Shown here piece after piece: positions 1-8,483 of a stretch of 64,000 bases of DNA. A model generated the notes under the pieces. It searched no databases, was not told the DNA's origin, and was given only the letters and a program-made list of their open reading frames with translations. Origin of the DNA: Flavobacterium frigoris (GTDB lineage Bacteria; Bacteroidota; Bacteroidia; Flavobacteriales; Flavobacteriaceae). Within the stretch, counting starts at the first letter, position 1; each line of letters starts with the position of its first letter. The position numbers and the translations under genes are program-made. The stretch spans positions 186,001 to 250,000 of the forward strand of contig NZ_FOFZ01000004.1 of NCBI RefSeq assembly GCF_900111075.1, given 5' to 3'.

Positions 1-1
1 C

Positions 2-547
2 ACTGTGAGAGTTACTAATCTAAGCGGTTGTGACAGAGTACGAACTATAAAAGTTACCGCTTCAGATATAGCACATATTCAAAGTATAACTGTTGTGGAT
101 TTAGCAAACATCAATACCGTTACCGTAAACAATACAGGTCCAGGAAAATACGAGTATAGTTTAGACGAACCTAATGGTCCATTTCAATCATCAAATTTCT
201 TTGACAATGTACCAGCCGGAATTCATCAAGTATATATAAATGATATAAATGGATGCGGAACTGTTAGCAAGATTATAGCAGTATTAGGTGTCCCAAGGTT
301 TTTCACTCCTAATGGAGATGGTTATAATGACTATTGGAATTTAAAAGGAGTAAATGCAAGTTTCAATTCAAATACAACGATTTTCATCTTCGACAGATAC
401 GGAAAACTTCTCAAGCAAGTTGCTCCTACATCTCAGGGATGGGATGGAACTTTCAATGGATTACAACTCCCCTCAGATGACTACTGGTACACTATTAAAC
501 TTGAGGACGGTAGAGCAGTAAACGGACACTTTAGCTTAAAAAGATAA
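2..547 (+). CDS. 3' end of a type IX-secreted protein with type B (gliding-associated) C-terminal sorting domain
   Basis: Only the last ~180 residues are inside the window; the frame is open to the left edge, so the true start is upstream. The final ~85 residues carry the FTPNGDGYNDYWNL motif followed by FIFDRYGKLL, GWDGTFNG and DYWYTIKL. This is the family signature of the CHU_C / type B sorting domain, which directs export through the type IX secretion system in gliding flavobacteria. The residues before it look like repeats of an extracellular adhesin-type protein (EYSLDEPNGPFQSSNFFDN). The passenger function cannot be judged from this fragment. A hairpin terminator follows the stop codon. 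Confidence 0.88.
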   Translation, partial: TVRVTNLSGCDRVRTIKVTASDIAHIQSITVVDLANINTVTVNNTGPGKYEYSLDEPNGPFQSSNFFDNVPAGIHQVYINDINGCGTVSKIIAVLGVPRFFTPNGDGYNDYWNLKGVNASFNSNTTIFIFDRYGKLLKQVAPTSQGWDGTFNGLQLPSDDYWYTIKLEDGRAVNGHFSLKR

Positions 548-570
548 AACAAACTCATATTTCTGAAATA

Positions 571-605
571 AACTACTCTGCACTTTCAGTGTGGGGAGTA
601 GTTTT
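571..605 (+). terminator. Rho-independent terminator after the type IX-secreted protein gene
   Basis: An 8-bp stem (571-578 with 596-603) encloses an inner CACT/AGTG stem and is followed by a short T run. It lies 24 bases after the stop codon at 547. Confidence 0.6.
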
Positions 606-890
606 AGAAAAACTGAAAATCTCACTTATCTTTTCAATCAAAAACTACTTTGAATTATTAACTCTATGTTTTTTCCTCCTATGTTCTAGATGTTCATTTA
701 CCATTATCATTAAATATACTTATCACGTACAAACCTGTTAAAAAATCTATACTCAAACACTTAAGAGAGCCTTTTATTTCGCGTATGCCAAAGCATTAAA
801 TACACAGTCATAGATGATTCATATCTTAGACTAATAAAGGATCTCATACTTTGCAATAAACTTGCAACTCACATTTAATTAGCAAGCATA
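606..890. other. Intergenic stretch without recognised features
   Basis: This AT-rich stretch lies between two convergent genes and their terminators. Short open stretches exist on both strands, but none has a start codon with a coding-like protein. I see no RNA gene or repeat. Confidence 0.5.
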
Positions 891-918
891 AAAAAAGCCA
901 TTCTTTCGAATGGCTTTT
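891..918 (-). terminator. Terminator of typA
   Basis: An 8-bp stem (896-903 with 908-915) with a TTTC loop is flanked by A and T runs. On the minus strand it gives a hairpin followed by a T tract 19 bases after the typA stop codon. The flanking runs also allow some function on the plus strand. Confidence 0.8.
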
Positions 919-936
919 CTTTATAAAATAATAAAA

Positions 937-2733
937 TTAGATTTTAAATCTTTTTCTATCTGTTTCTGTCAAATATATTTTTCTCAAACGAATAGATTTT
1001 GGAGTTACCTCTACATATTCATCTTTTTGAATGTATTCTAAAGCTTCCTCTAATGAGAAAATAATTGGTGGAATAATTCTAGCTTTTTCATCATTTCCAG
1101 AAGAACGTACGTTAGACTGTTTTTTAGCCTTAGTTACGTTAACACACATATCATCGCTACGTGAATTTTCTCCAATTACTTGACCTTCATAAATTTCATC
1201 ATTAGGATTAACGAAGAATTTACCACGATCTTGCAATTTATCGATAGAATAAGGAATTGCTTTACCATTTTCCATAGAGATCAAAGAACCATTGTTACGT
1301 CCAGGAATAGCACCTTTGAAAGGCTCATATCCTATGTAACGATGTGACATAATTGCCTCACCGGCAGTAGCAGTCAACAATTGATTACGCAATCCGATAA
1401 TTCCACGAGACGGAATATTGAATTTTATAATCATACGTTCTCCTTTTCCTTCCATGCTCAACATTTCTCCTTTACGGATTGTAACAAACTCTACAGCTCT
1501 ACCTGAAAGATTCTCAGGTAAATCAATTGTTAACTCCTCAATTGGTTCACATTTTTTACCATCAATTTCTTTAATGATAACTTGTGGTTGACCAATTTGT
1601 AATTCATACCCTTCTCTTCTCATTGTTTCAATAAGAACAGACAAGTGAAGTACTCCACGACCAAAAACCATAAACTTATCAGCTGAATCAGTTTCACCTA
1701 ATTTCATTGCTAAGTTTTTCTCCAATTCTTTATTTAATCTATCTCTAATATGACGAGAAGTTACAAATTTTCCTTCTTTACCAAAGAAAGGAGAGTCATT
1801 AATCGTAAACAACATACTCATTGTAGGCTCATCAATAGCAATTGATTTTAGAGCTTCCGGATTTTCAAAATCAGCGATAGTATCTCCAATTTCGAAACCT
1901 TCAACACCAACAATCGCGCAGATATCTCCCGCAATAACCTCTTGTACTTTCTTACGACCAAGACCTTCAAAAGTATGAAGCTCTTTAATTCTAGATTTAG
2001 ATATTGTACCATCTCTTTTTACTAACGAGATTGGCATACCCTCTTTCAAAATACCTCTTTCAAGACGACCAATAGCGATACGACCTGTAAAAGCAGAAAA
2101 ATCTAAAGAAGTAATCAACATTTGTGGAGTTCCTTCAGAAACTTTAGGAGCTGGAACATTAGCGATAACCATATCTAATAATGCTTCAACATTATCAGTA
2201 ACGTTTTCCCAATGGTCAGACATCCAGTTATTCTTAGCAGAACCGTAAACTGTTGGAAAATCCAACTGCTCCTCTGTTGCTCCTAATTCAAACATTAAGT
2301 CAAAAACTTTTTCATGAACTTCTTCAGGAGTACAGTTTTCTTTATCAACTTTATTAATAACAACGCATGGCTTTAAACCAAGGTCTAATGCTTTTTGTAA
2401 AACAAAACGAGTTTGGGGCATAGGCCCTTCAAATGCATCCACAAGTAGACAAACACCATCAGCCATATTCAATACACGCTCTACCTCACCACCAAAATCG
2501 GCGTGACCGGGAGTATCAATAATGTTGATTTTTGTTCCTTTGTACTGAACAGAAACATTTTTAGAAGTAATGGTAATACCTCTTTCACGCTCTAAGTCGT
2601 TGTTATCAAGGATTAAGTCACCTGTGTTTTCGTTGTCACGAAATAACTGACAGTGATACATAATTTTATCAACCAAAGTTGTTTTACCGTGATCGACGTG
2701 GGCAATAATTGCAATGTTTCTAATAGATTCCAT
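937..2733 (-). CDS. typA: Ribosome-associated GTPase TypA/BipA
   Basis: TypA is a translation-factor GTPase related to EF-G that binds the ribosome and helps 50S assembly and stress or cold adaptation. The 598 residues match the usual family length. Visible motifs: P-loop AHVDHGKTT (11-19), switch I RGITIT (51-56), G3 DTPGH (73-77) and G4 NKVD (127-130). Domains II, III and V and the BipA-specific C-terminal part follow. A -7 box lies 20 bases upstream of the ATG and a terminator follows the stop. It is a single-gene unit, divergent from the histidine kinase gene. Confidence 0.98.
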   Translation of the reverse strand: MESIRNIAIIAHVDHGKTTLVDKIMYHCQLFRDNENTGDLILDNNDLERERGITITSKNVSVQYKGTKINIIDTPGHADFGGEVERVLNMADGVCLLVDAFEGPMPQTRFVLQKALDLGLKPCVVINKVDKENCTPEEVHEKVFDLMFELGATEEQLDFPTVYGSAKNNWMSDHWENVTDNVEALLDMVIANVPAPKVSEGTPQMLITSLDFSAFTGRIAIGRLERGILKEGMPISLVKRDGTISKSRIKELHTFEGLGRKKVQEVIAGDICAIVGVEGFEIGDTIADFENPEALKSIAIDEPTMSMLFTINDSPFFGKEGKFVTSRHIRDRLNKELEKNLAMKLGETDSADKFMVFGRGVLHLSVLIETMRREGYELQIGQPQVIIKEIDGKKCEPIEELTIDLPENLSGRAVEFVTIRKGEMLSMEGKGERMIIKFNIPSRGIIGLRNQLLTATAGEAIMSHRYIGYEPFKGAIPGRNNGSLISMENGKAIPYSIDKLQDRGKFFVNPNDEIYEGQVIGENSRSDDMCVNVTKAKKQSNVRSSGNDEKARIIPPIIFSLEEALEYIQKDEYVEVTPKSIRLRKIYLTETDRKRFKI

Positions 2734-2752
2734 CTGTGATTTTTAATGGCTG

Positions 2753-2760
2753 CAAAGGTA
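2753..2760 (-). promoter_or_regulatory. -7 promoter element of typA
   Basis: TACCTTTG on the minus strand matches the Bacteroidota -7 consensus TAnnTTTG exactly, 19 bases before the typA ATG. No clear TTG -33 element was found at the usual distance. Confidence 0.65.
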
Positions 2761-2879
2761 CACTTTATTTTGATATAAAAAATATTTATACAATACTTTA
2801 CATATAGTTAACGTTTTAGATATTAATTGTGAGTTAAAAATAAGTGCGTAAAGGTGTCTTAAATTTCATTATAATTAAT

Positions 2880-2887
2880 TACATTTG
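2880..2887 (+). promoter_or_regulatory. -7 promoter element of the histidine kinase gene
   Basis: TACATTTG matches TAnnTTTG and ends only 4 bases before the ATG at 2892. If this is the promoter in use, the transcript would have almost no 5' leader. Confidence 0.5.
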
Positions 2888-2891
2888 AGTA

Positions 2892-4604
2892 ATGAAAAGC
2901 AAAACTAACCAGCTAACTATAACATATATCCTTATAGCCGTCTTCGTGGCTATCGTTTTTTATAAAATTTCCATAAAATACTATTATCTAGATTATTACA
3001 AAATTTTTAATTTTACAAAAGACCTCGCTTTAGTTTTTTTAACAGGCATGACCTTTAGATATATTCTATCCAAAAACGATAATAGAAACAAAATTATTTT
3101 TGAAAAACTCAAGAAAACCAACGACGAAATTAAGGAGTCAAATGAAAAATATGACATCGTTGCTAAAGCAACTAGCGATACGATTTGGGACTGGAAAATC
3201 CAGAAAGACAAACTCTTTTGGAACAAGGGAATAAAAAGCATTTTTGGATATGATCAAGATCAGGTTGGAGAAAGTTCAAAATGGTGGTTTGACAACATAC
3301 ACCCAGAAGATAGCATTAAAATGTCGATTAAATTATATTCTTTTATAGAACAAAAAACCGAAAATTGGCAAGATGAATACCGCTTTAAATGCGCTGACAA
3401 CTCTTATAAATATGTACTTGACAAAGGATTTCTTCTAAAAGATGAAAATGGAAAGGTAATTAGAATGATTGGTGCCATCCAAGATATCACAAAACAAAAG
3501 AAAGAAGAACTCCGACTTAAATTATTAGAAACCGTAATTGTTCAAACAAAAGACTCAATAATTATTACAGAGGCTAATTTTAACAAAACTAAATTACCCA
3601 AAATAGTTTACGTAAATCCTGCTTTTTCAGTTATGACAGGTTATTCTGTTCATGAAATCACTGGAAAATCTCCAGATTTATTGAGAGGCATCAATACCGA
3701 CAAGGATAATATCAAAAAAATAATAACCTCAATAAAAAACAGAGAAGAAAGCGTAATTGAAATAATTGCTTATAAAAAAAACGAAGAGGAGTTTTGGTTG
3801 CGATTTTCCATGATTCCGATTTACAATTCAGAAAACGAACTATCGCACTGGGTCTCGATACAAAGAGATGTCACTGAAGAGAAAAAGCAAGAAATAGAAA
3901 AAGAACACCTCATACGAGAGCTAACTAAAAACAACAAAGATTTAAAGCAATTTTCTTATATCACTTCCCATAACCTTAGAGCACCTTTATCGAACTTAAC
4001 CGGCTTATTGAATTTAATAGAAGACATCCCCATTGAAAATTCAGAATTAAAAGAAATATTACATGGCTTCAAGAACTCAACCAACCTGCTAAACGAAACC
4101 GTAAACGACCTGACAAAAGTCATGATCATAAAAGACAACCCTTCTACTAGAAAAGAAGTAGTTGTATTAAAGGAAGTATTTGAAAAAATACAAAGCCAAC
4201 TCATCTTTTCAAGTCACACCCATCAAACTATATTGAAAGTTAATTTTGAAAACGCCCCTTTATTAGAAGCCAATAAATCGTATATAGAGAGTATTCTACT
4301 GAATCTTTTGACAAATTCCATAAAATACAGATCAGAAAATAAAATTTTAGAGATATCGATATCTACACATCAAGCTGAAAATCAAGTAATCTTCATTTTT
4401 ACAGACAATGGAATTGGAATTGATTTAGAAAGAAATCGAGATAAAGTTTTTGGGCTTTACCAAAGATTTCACAACTACCCCGATAGCAAAGGGCTGGGCC
4501 TGTACCTCGTAAAATCGCAAGTTGAAGCCATGGAAGGATCCATCAGTATTGAAAGCGAAGTCAATAAAGGAACTACTTTTACCATAACATTCAAAAACAA
4601 CTAA
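2892..4604 (+). CDS. Membrane-anchored PAS-domain sensor histidine kinase
   Basis: The 570-residue protein has two N-terminal membrane segments (about 9-27 and 44-60), a short linker, two PAS domains (about 85-203 and 207-335), a dimerisation/phosphoacceptor region and a HATPase domain. The phosphoacceptor is His360 in SHNLRAPLSNL. The N box is LLNLLTNSIKY and the G boxes are DNGIGI and KGLGLYL, so all catalytic parts are present. Ligand and target are unknown. It is followed 4 bases later by a stand-alone receiver gene, which is its likely partner. No DNA-binding output domain is encoded nearby, so the output is probably by protein interaction. Confidence 0.93.
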   Translation: MKSKTNQLTITYILIAVFVAIVFYKISIKYYYLDYYKIFNFTKDLALVFLTGMTFRYILSKNDNRNKIIFEKLKKTNDEIKESNEKYDIVAKATSDTIWDWKIQKDKLFWNKGIKSIFGYDQDQVGESSKWWFDNIHPEDSIKMSIKLYSFIEQKTENWQDEYRFKCADNSYKYVLDKGFLLKDENGKVIRMIGAIQDITKQKKEELRLKLLETVIVQTKDSIIITEANFNKTKLPKIVYVNPAFSVMTGYSVHEITGKSPDLLRGINTDKDNIKKIITSIKNREESVIEIIAYKKNEEEFWLRFSMIPIYNSENELSHWVSIQRDVTEEKKQEIEKEHLIRELTKNNKDLKQFSYITSHNLRAPLSNLTGLLNLIEDIPIENSELKEILHGFKNSTNLLNETVNDLTKVMIIKDNPSTRKEVVVLKEVFEKIQSQLIFSSHTHQTILKVNFENAPLLEANKSYIESILLNLLTNSIKYRSENKILEISISTHQAENQVIFIFTDNGIGIDLERNRDKVFGLYQRFHNYPDSKGLGLYLVKSQVEAMEGSISIESEVNKGTTFTITFKNN

Positions 4605-4608
4605 AACA

Positions 4609-5013
4609 ATGCTAGACTTAATTTTATGCGTTGATGACGACCCTATAACTCTAATGTTAAGCAAAAAAGTAATTTTCAAAACTACTTTTACACATGAAAT
4701 AATTACAGCACAGAATGGAGAAGAAGCCCTTCAATTCTTCGACTCAATCAGACACAAAGGCGCGGATTTCAATATACGACCTCAGTTAATATTTTTGGAT
4801 TTAAACATGCCCGTAATGGGCGGATGGGAATTCTTAGATTCTTTCAATAGCCTAGCTTATTCTGATTTTAATACTACCACAAAAATCGTGATCCTTTCGT
4901 CAACAATTGATCCAGCAGATTTAGAAAAAGCAAAAACATACCCCATGGTCATTGATTTTCTATCAAAACCCATTACTCTATCCATGCTGGATTATCTATC
5001 AAAAAAAGTATAA
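4609..5013 (+). CDS. Single-domain CheY-like response regulator
   Basis: The whole 134-residue protein is a receiver domain. It has the acidic cluster DDD at 9-11, the phosphoacceptor Asp64 in FLDLNMPVMGG, the switch Ser/Thr in LSST (97-99) and Lys120-Pro121. There is no output domain, which is common for receivers in Bacteroidota that work by protein contacts or phosphorelay. It begins 4 bases after the histidine kinase gene and is very probably co-transcribed and phosphorylated by that kinase. The shared terminator at 5147-5179 ends the unit. Confidence 0.94.
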   Translation: MLDLILCVDDDPITLMLSKKVIFKTTFTHEIITAQNGEEALQFFDSIRHKGADFNIRPQLIFLDLNMPVMGGWEFLDSFNSLAYSDFNTTTKIVILSSTIDPADLEKAKTYPMVIDFLSKPITLSMLDYLSKKV

Positions 5014-5146
5014 TAAAAACTATTAAGACAGGAAGATAGCACAATGACAGACTCCGTGAAGCAAGTAGCAATATTACACTTAACTATTGTCGCTCCACAG
5101 GTTTTCAACGTGACAAACTTGACCCGTCTTAACTTAAAAAAAGACA

Positions 5147-5179
5147 TAAAAAAAGCTCCTAGAAAAGGAGCTTTTTTTT
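5147..5179. terminator. Bidirectional terminator between the receiver gene and rpsT
   Basis: The stem AGCTCCT (5154-5160) pairs with AGGAGCT (5166-5172) and is flanked by A and T runs on both sides. It serves the plus-strand two-component genes and the minus-strand rpsT, whose stop is at 5202. Confidence 0.85.
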
Positions 5180-5201
5180 ATAATATATAAAAATGTAATA
5201 A

Positions 5202-5453
5202 TTACAATTTAGAAACGTGTTTCGTTAATTTAGATTTTAAATTAGACGCTTTGTTATCATGAATGATATTCTTTTTAGCCAATTTATCAATCATAGAAAT
5301 TACATTTGAAAGTTTAGATGTAGCATCTACCTTATCAGTTGCTATTCTTAATGCTTTGATTGCATTACGAGTAGTTTTATGTTGGTATCTGTTTAATACT
5401 CTTCTCTTTTCGTTACTTCTGATTCTCTTTAGAGCTGACTTATGATTTGCCAT
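5202..5453 (-). CDS. rpsT: 30S ribosomal protein S20
   Basis: This 83-residue, highly basic protein starts MANHKSALKRIRSNEKRR, the typical S20 N-terminus, and matches the family length. S20 binds 16S rRNA early in 30S assembly. The gene lies directly downstream of three tRNA-Glu genes on the same strand with no terminator between them, so it is probably transcribed from the tRNA promoter at 5812-5841. A strong hairpin follows. Confidence 0.98.
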   Translation of the reverse strand: MANHKSALKRIRSNEKRRVLNRYQHKTTRNAIKALRIATDKVDATSKLSNVISMIDKLAKKNIIHDNKASNLKSKLTKHVSKL

Positions 5454-5488
5454 TTTATTATTTTTTTTCTTTTACTATTCTTTTTTTG

Positions 5489-5560
5489 TAGTCCGTAAGG
5501 GAATCGAACCCCTGTTACCAAGACGAAATCTTGGCGTCCTAACCCCTAGACGAACGGACC
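5489..5560 (-). tRNA. tRNA-Glu (UUC), divergent copy
   Basis: The minus strand folds into a 72-base cloverleaf. Acceptor GGTCCGT pairs with ACGGACT (one G-U pair). The anticodon stem is CCAAG/CTTGG with loop ATTTCGT, giving anticodon TTC for Glu. The T loop is TTCGATT. CCA is not encoded. Position 37 is G and position 32 is A, unlike the two neighbouring Glu tRNAs, which have A37 and U32. The anticodon arm and part of the T stem also differ from those copies. It is the promoter-distal gene of the three. Confidence 0.9.
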
Positions 5561-5601
5561 ATTATCCTCCTAAGTTTTTTTTCAATCTAAAATTGAAATT
5601 G

Positions 5602-5673
5602 TAGTCCGTGGGGGAATCGAACCCCCCTTTCCTGGATGAAAACCAGAGATCCTAACCGATAGATGAACGGACC
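5602..5673 (-). tRNA. tRNA-Glu (UUC)
   Basis: The 72-base minus-strand cloverleaf has acceptor GGTCCGT/ACGGACT, anticodon arm TCTGG-TTTTCAT-CCAGG (anticodon TTC) and T arm GGGGG-TTCGATT-CCCCC. It is identical to the copy at 5720-5791. CCA is not encoded. Confidence 0.95.
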
Positions 5674-5719
5674 ATTTCCTTTTAAAGTTCAGGAATACTT
5701 TTTAGCAAGACAAAAATTG

Positions 5720-5791
5720 TAGTCCGTGGGGGAATCGAACCCCCCTTTCCTGGATGAAAACCAGAGATCCTAACCGATAGATGAACGGACC
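5720..5791 (-). tRNA. tRNA-Glu (UUC), promoter-proximal copy
   Basis: This copy is identical in sequence to the gene at 5602-5673. The cloverleaf, TTC anticodon and absence of encoded CCA are the same. It is first in the tRNA-Glu x3 / rpsT unit, about 20 bases downstream of a consensus -7 box. Confidence 0.95.
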
Positions 5792-5811
5792 GTGCTTCTG
5801 TATTGCGGATG

Positions 5812-5841
5812 CAAAAATACAACTATTTTTTAGATGTACAA
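5812..5841 (-). promoter_or_regulatory. Promoter of the tRNA-Glu/rpsT unit
   Basis: The minus strand reads TTG (5841-5839), 19 bases, then TATTTTTG (5819-5812). Both the -33 and -7 elements of the Bacteroidota consensus are present at normal spacing, 20 bases before the first tRNA. Confidence 0.8.
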
Positions 5842-5868
5842 TAGCAGAGGCAAAAAAAATATTTTTTT

Positions 5869-7347
5869 TTAATACGCCTTAGCAAATAGAACCCTTCTAA
5901 CAGAAGGATTACCAGTGAGAATACAGCTTCCCGAGGCTAACACGCCATCTAAAGGAATACATCTGATAGTAGCTTTAGTCAGATCCTTGATTTTCTCTTC
6001 AGTCGCTGCTGTCCCATCCCAATGCGCTGATACAAAACCACCTTTGTCATTTAAAACCGATTTAAACTCTTCAAAACTGTTCACTTCAGTGATATGAGTG
6101 TCTCTATAATTTAATGCTTTATTAAACAAATCTGCTTGAATTTCTTCCAACAAATCGCTGATATAAGTTGCAATTCCATCTTTAGATTGTACTTCCTTTG
6201 TTAAAGTATCTCTTCTGGCTACTTCAAAAGTTCCGTTTTCTAAATCTTTTGGTCCAACTGCAATTCGAATAGGCACCCCTTTTAATTCCCATTCAGCAAA
6301 TTTAAATCCGGGTTTTTGAGTTGTTCTATCATCGTATTTCACCGAAACATGCAGTTTTTTCAACTCTGCCATTAAAAAATTGACCTCAGTAGTGATTTCT
6401 GCTAACTGATCGTCCGTTTTATGTATTGGTACAATTACAACCTGAATAGGTGCTAAATTAGGTGGCAAAACCAATCCTTTATCATCAGAATGTGTCATTA
6501 CTAAAGCTCCCATCAATCGTGTTGAAACTCCCCATGAGGTTCCCCATACATATTCTTGTTTCCCTTCGGCATTTGCAAACTTAACATCAAAGGCTTTTGC
6601 AAAATTTTGACCCAAGAAATGCGAAGTACCTGCTTGTAATGCTTTTCCGTCTTGCATTAATGCTTCAATACAATAGGTCTCTTCTGCCCCTGCAAAACGC
6701 TCTGTCTCCGTTTTGATTCCTTTTACGACTGGAATAGCCATGAAATTTTCGGCAAACTCAGCATATACGTTCATCATTTTCTCTGATTCTTCAATAGCCT
6801 CGCTTCTTGTAGCATGTGCCGTATGCCCTTCTTGCCACAAAAACTCAGCAGTTCTCAAGAACAATCGAGTTCTCATTTCCCATCGAACTACATTAGCCCA
6901 TTGATTGATTAACAAAGGTAAATCCCTATACGATTGCACCCATCCTTTGTAAGTAGACCAAATAATCGCTTCACTTGTAGGTCGAACAATAAGCTCTTCT
7001 TCTAGTTTAGCGTTAGGATCTACCATTAACTTACCTGGTTTGTCAGGATCATTCTTTAACCTGTAATGCGTGACGATCGCACACTCTTTTGCAAATCCTT
7101 CTGCATTCTTCTCTTCTGCCTCAAACATGCTTTTAGGCACAAATAAAGGAAAATAGGCATTTTCATGACCTGTTTCTTTAAACATTCGATCCAACTCTGC
7201 TTGCATTTTTTCCCAAATGGCATATCCGTATGGCTTTATCACCATACAGCCTCTAACTCCCGAATTCTCAGCTAAATCAGCTTTTACAACCAGTTCGTTA
7301 TACCATTTTGAATAATCTTCTGATCTTGTAGTAAGGTTCTTACTCAT
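5869..7347 (-). CDS. proS: Prolyl-tRNA synthetase (short, archaeal/eukaryotic-like form)
   Basis: ProRS charges tRNA-Pro with proline. This 492-residue protein is the type without the bacterial editing insertion, the form common in Bacteroidota. Class II features are visible: the motif 2 region [20 protein letters not shown], the His-rich strand GHTAHAT, and the motif 3 region. The anticodon-binding domain (VVIVPIHK) and C-terminal zinc-type domain follow, with the usual C-terminal Tyr (FAKAY). Length and ends agree with the family. It is a single-gene unit divergent from the Trp-rich lipoprotein gene. Confidence 0.97.
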   Translation of the reverse strand: MSKNLTTRSEDYSKWYNELVVKADLAENSGVRGCMVIKPYGYAIWEKMQAELDRMFKETGHENAYFPLFVPKSMFEAEEKNAEGFAKECAIVTHYRLKNDPDKPGKLMVDPNAKLEEELIVRPTSEAIIWSTYKGWVQSYRDLPLLINQWANVVRWEMRTRLFLRTAEFLWQEGHTAHATRSEAIEESEKMMNVYAEFAENFMAIPVVKGIKTETERFAGAEETYCIEALMQDGKALQAGTSHFLGQNFAKAFDVKFANAEGKQEYVWGTSWGVSTRLMGALVMTHSDDKGLVLPPNLAPIQVVIVPIHKTDDQLAEITTEVNFLMAELKKLHVSVKYDDRTTQKPGFKFAEWELKGVPIRIAVGPKDLENGTFEVARRDTLTKEVQSKDGIATYISDLLEEIQADLFNKALNYRDTHITEVNSFEEFKSVLNDKGGFVSAHWDGTAATEEKIKDLTKATIRCIPLDGVLASGSCILTGNPSVRRVLFAKAY

Positions 7348-7410
7348 ATTGAATAGTTTGGCACAAATTTTGCATTAATTTATTTATCTAAATAGTTTAG
7401 CAAAACTAAC

Positions 7411-7418
7411 TATTTTTG
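7411..7418 (+). promoter_or_regulatory. -7 promoter element of the Trp-rich lipoprotein gene
   Basis: TATTTTTG matches TAnnTTTG and lies 30 bases before the ATG at 7449. It overlaps a potential upstream start codon at 7416, which argues that translation starts at 7449. Confidence 0.7.
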
Positions 7419-7448
7419 TACTTCACAACAATAAAAAACCTTACAGAT

Positions 7449-8432
7449 ATGAAAACTATTATTTTTTCATCCAAAAAAGCCTTCCTTTTCGCTCTTATTG
7501 GAATTTTAAGTCTTTTGGCAGTCTCTTGTGGCTCTTATCAAAATAGCTCTTACTACGAAAGAGACGGAATTTACGATAACACTTCAAATCGAGCAGTGAA
7601 TATGGAACCCCAAAGAACCCAGAGCAATCAATACAAAGATTTTTTTGGATCTTTGCAAAACAATGATCAAAATACTGAGATTTTTACAGATATAGACAAT
7701 TACAGCGATTATAACCCCGAAAACGACTCTGCACAGGATAATACCAATTATGCTGGTTGGGGCAGTAACTCTCAAAGTGTAAGTATCAATGTTTATGATA
7801 ACAATTGGGGCATGAACAATTGGTATGGAAACAATTGGGGATGGAATGGTGGTTTCGGCTGGGGTATGAACAATTGGTACGGAAACAACTGGGGATGGAA
7901 TGGTGGTTTCGGCTGGGGTATGAACAATTGGTACGGAAACAACTGGGGTTGGAATGGCGGATATGGATTTAATAACTATGGCTGGAACAATTGGTACGGA
8001 AACAACTGGGGGTATAATAATTACTACACCAATCGTAATTACTCTAACAATACAAGCAGAAGAGGTTCTTCCTATTCAAATTCTACAAACACAAGCAGAA
8101 ATTACAACCCAACTTCAAGAACTTTTTCTCAGGACAGAAGCAGAACCAATAGAAGTTCTAACAACATTGATTTTAGAAGAAGTACAAATACAAACAGAAC
8201 AAACGGTAATTTTAATAGAAGTAATACAAACCAGAACAACTCTTATAATACTCCTAGCAGAAGTAGAACCAATACAAATAGTTCTAGAAGAGAAAATACG
8301 GCTCCAACTAGAACATACACTCCTGCATCTAATAGTTCCAGAAATCAAAGCTACTCTCCGAGCAGATCTAGCTCTTCAGGTTCCAGTAGCGGCAGATCAT
8401 CTGGAGGAAGTTCAAGACGAGGTGGGCGTTAA
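7449..8432 (+). CDS. Trp/Asn/Gly-rich repeat lipoprotein of unknown function
   Basis: From the ATG at 7449 the protein has 327 residues with a lipoprotein signal ending LAVSC (Cys27). Residues ~40-115 are acidic and Asn-rich. An array of near-identical 18-residue units (GWGMNNWYGNNWGWNGGF) follows at about 120-173, then a degenerate fourth unit. The last ~140 residues are Ser/Arg/Asn-rich and end RSSGGSSRRGGR. I do not recognise a family. The low-complexity make-up suggests a surface or envelope structural role, but that is inference. The start is chosen because a -7 promoter box covers the alternative start at 7416. Confidence 0.8.
   Translation: MKTIIFSSKKAFLFALIGILSLLAVSCGSYQNSSYYERDGIYDNTSNRAVNMEPQRTQSNQYKDFFGSLQNNDQNTEIFTDIDNYSDYNPENDSAQDNTNYAGWGSNSQSVSINVYDNNWGMNNWYGNNWGWNGGFGWGMNNWYGNNWGWNGGFGWGMNNWYGNNWGWNGGYGFNNYGWNNWYGNNWGYNNYYTNRNYSNNTSRRGSSYSNSTNTSRNYNPTSRTFSQDRSRTNRSSNNIDFRRSTNTNRTNGNFNRSNTNQNNSYNTPSRSRTNTNSSRRENTAPTRTYTPASNSSRNQSYSPSRSSSSGSSSGRSSGGSSRRGGR
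7806..7967 (+). repeat. Three tandem 54-bp coding repeats
   Basis: Units lie at 7806-7859, 7860-7913 and 7914-7967, followed by a partial unit near 7979-8010. Units 1 and 2 differ at only a few third-codon positions. Each encodes an 18-residue Trp/Asn/Gly block. Such arrays change copy number by recombination or slippage. Confidence 0.92.
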
Positions 8433-8483
8433 AACACGATGATCTTTAGACTTTTATATTAAAAACTTTATTTGTAAAAAAAA

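Noticed and set aside
7954..8442. A 162-codon plus-strand frame inside the Trp-rich lipoprotein gene
   Set aside because: It comes from the low-complexity Asn/Arg/Ser codons read in another frame; no start context or family match.
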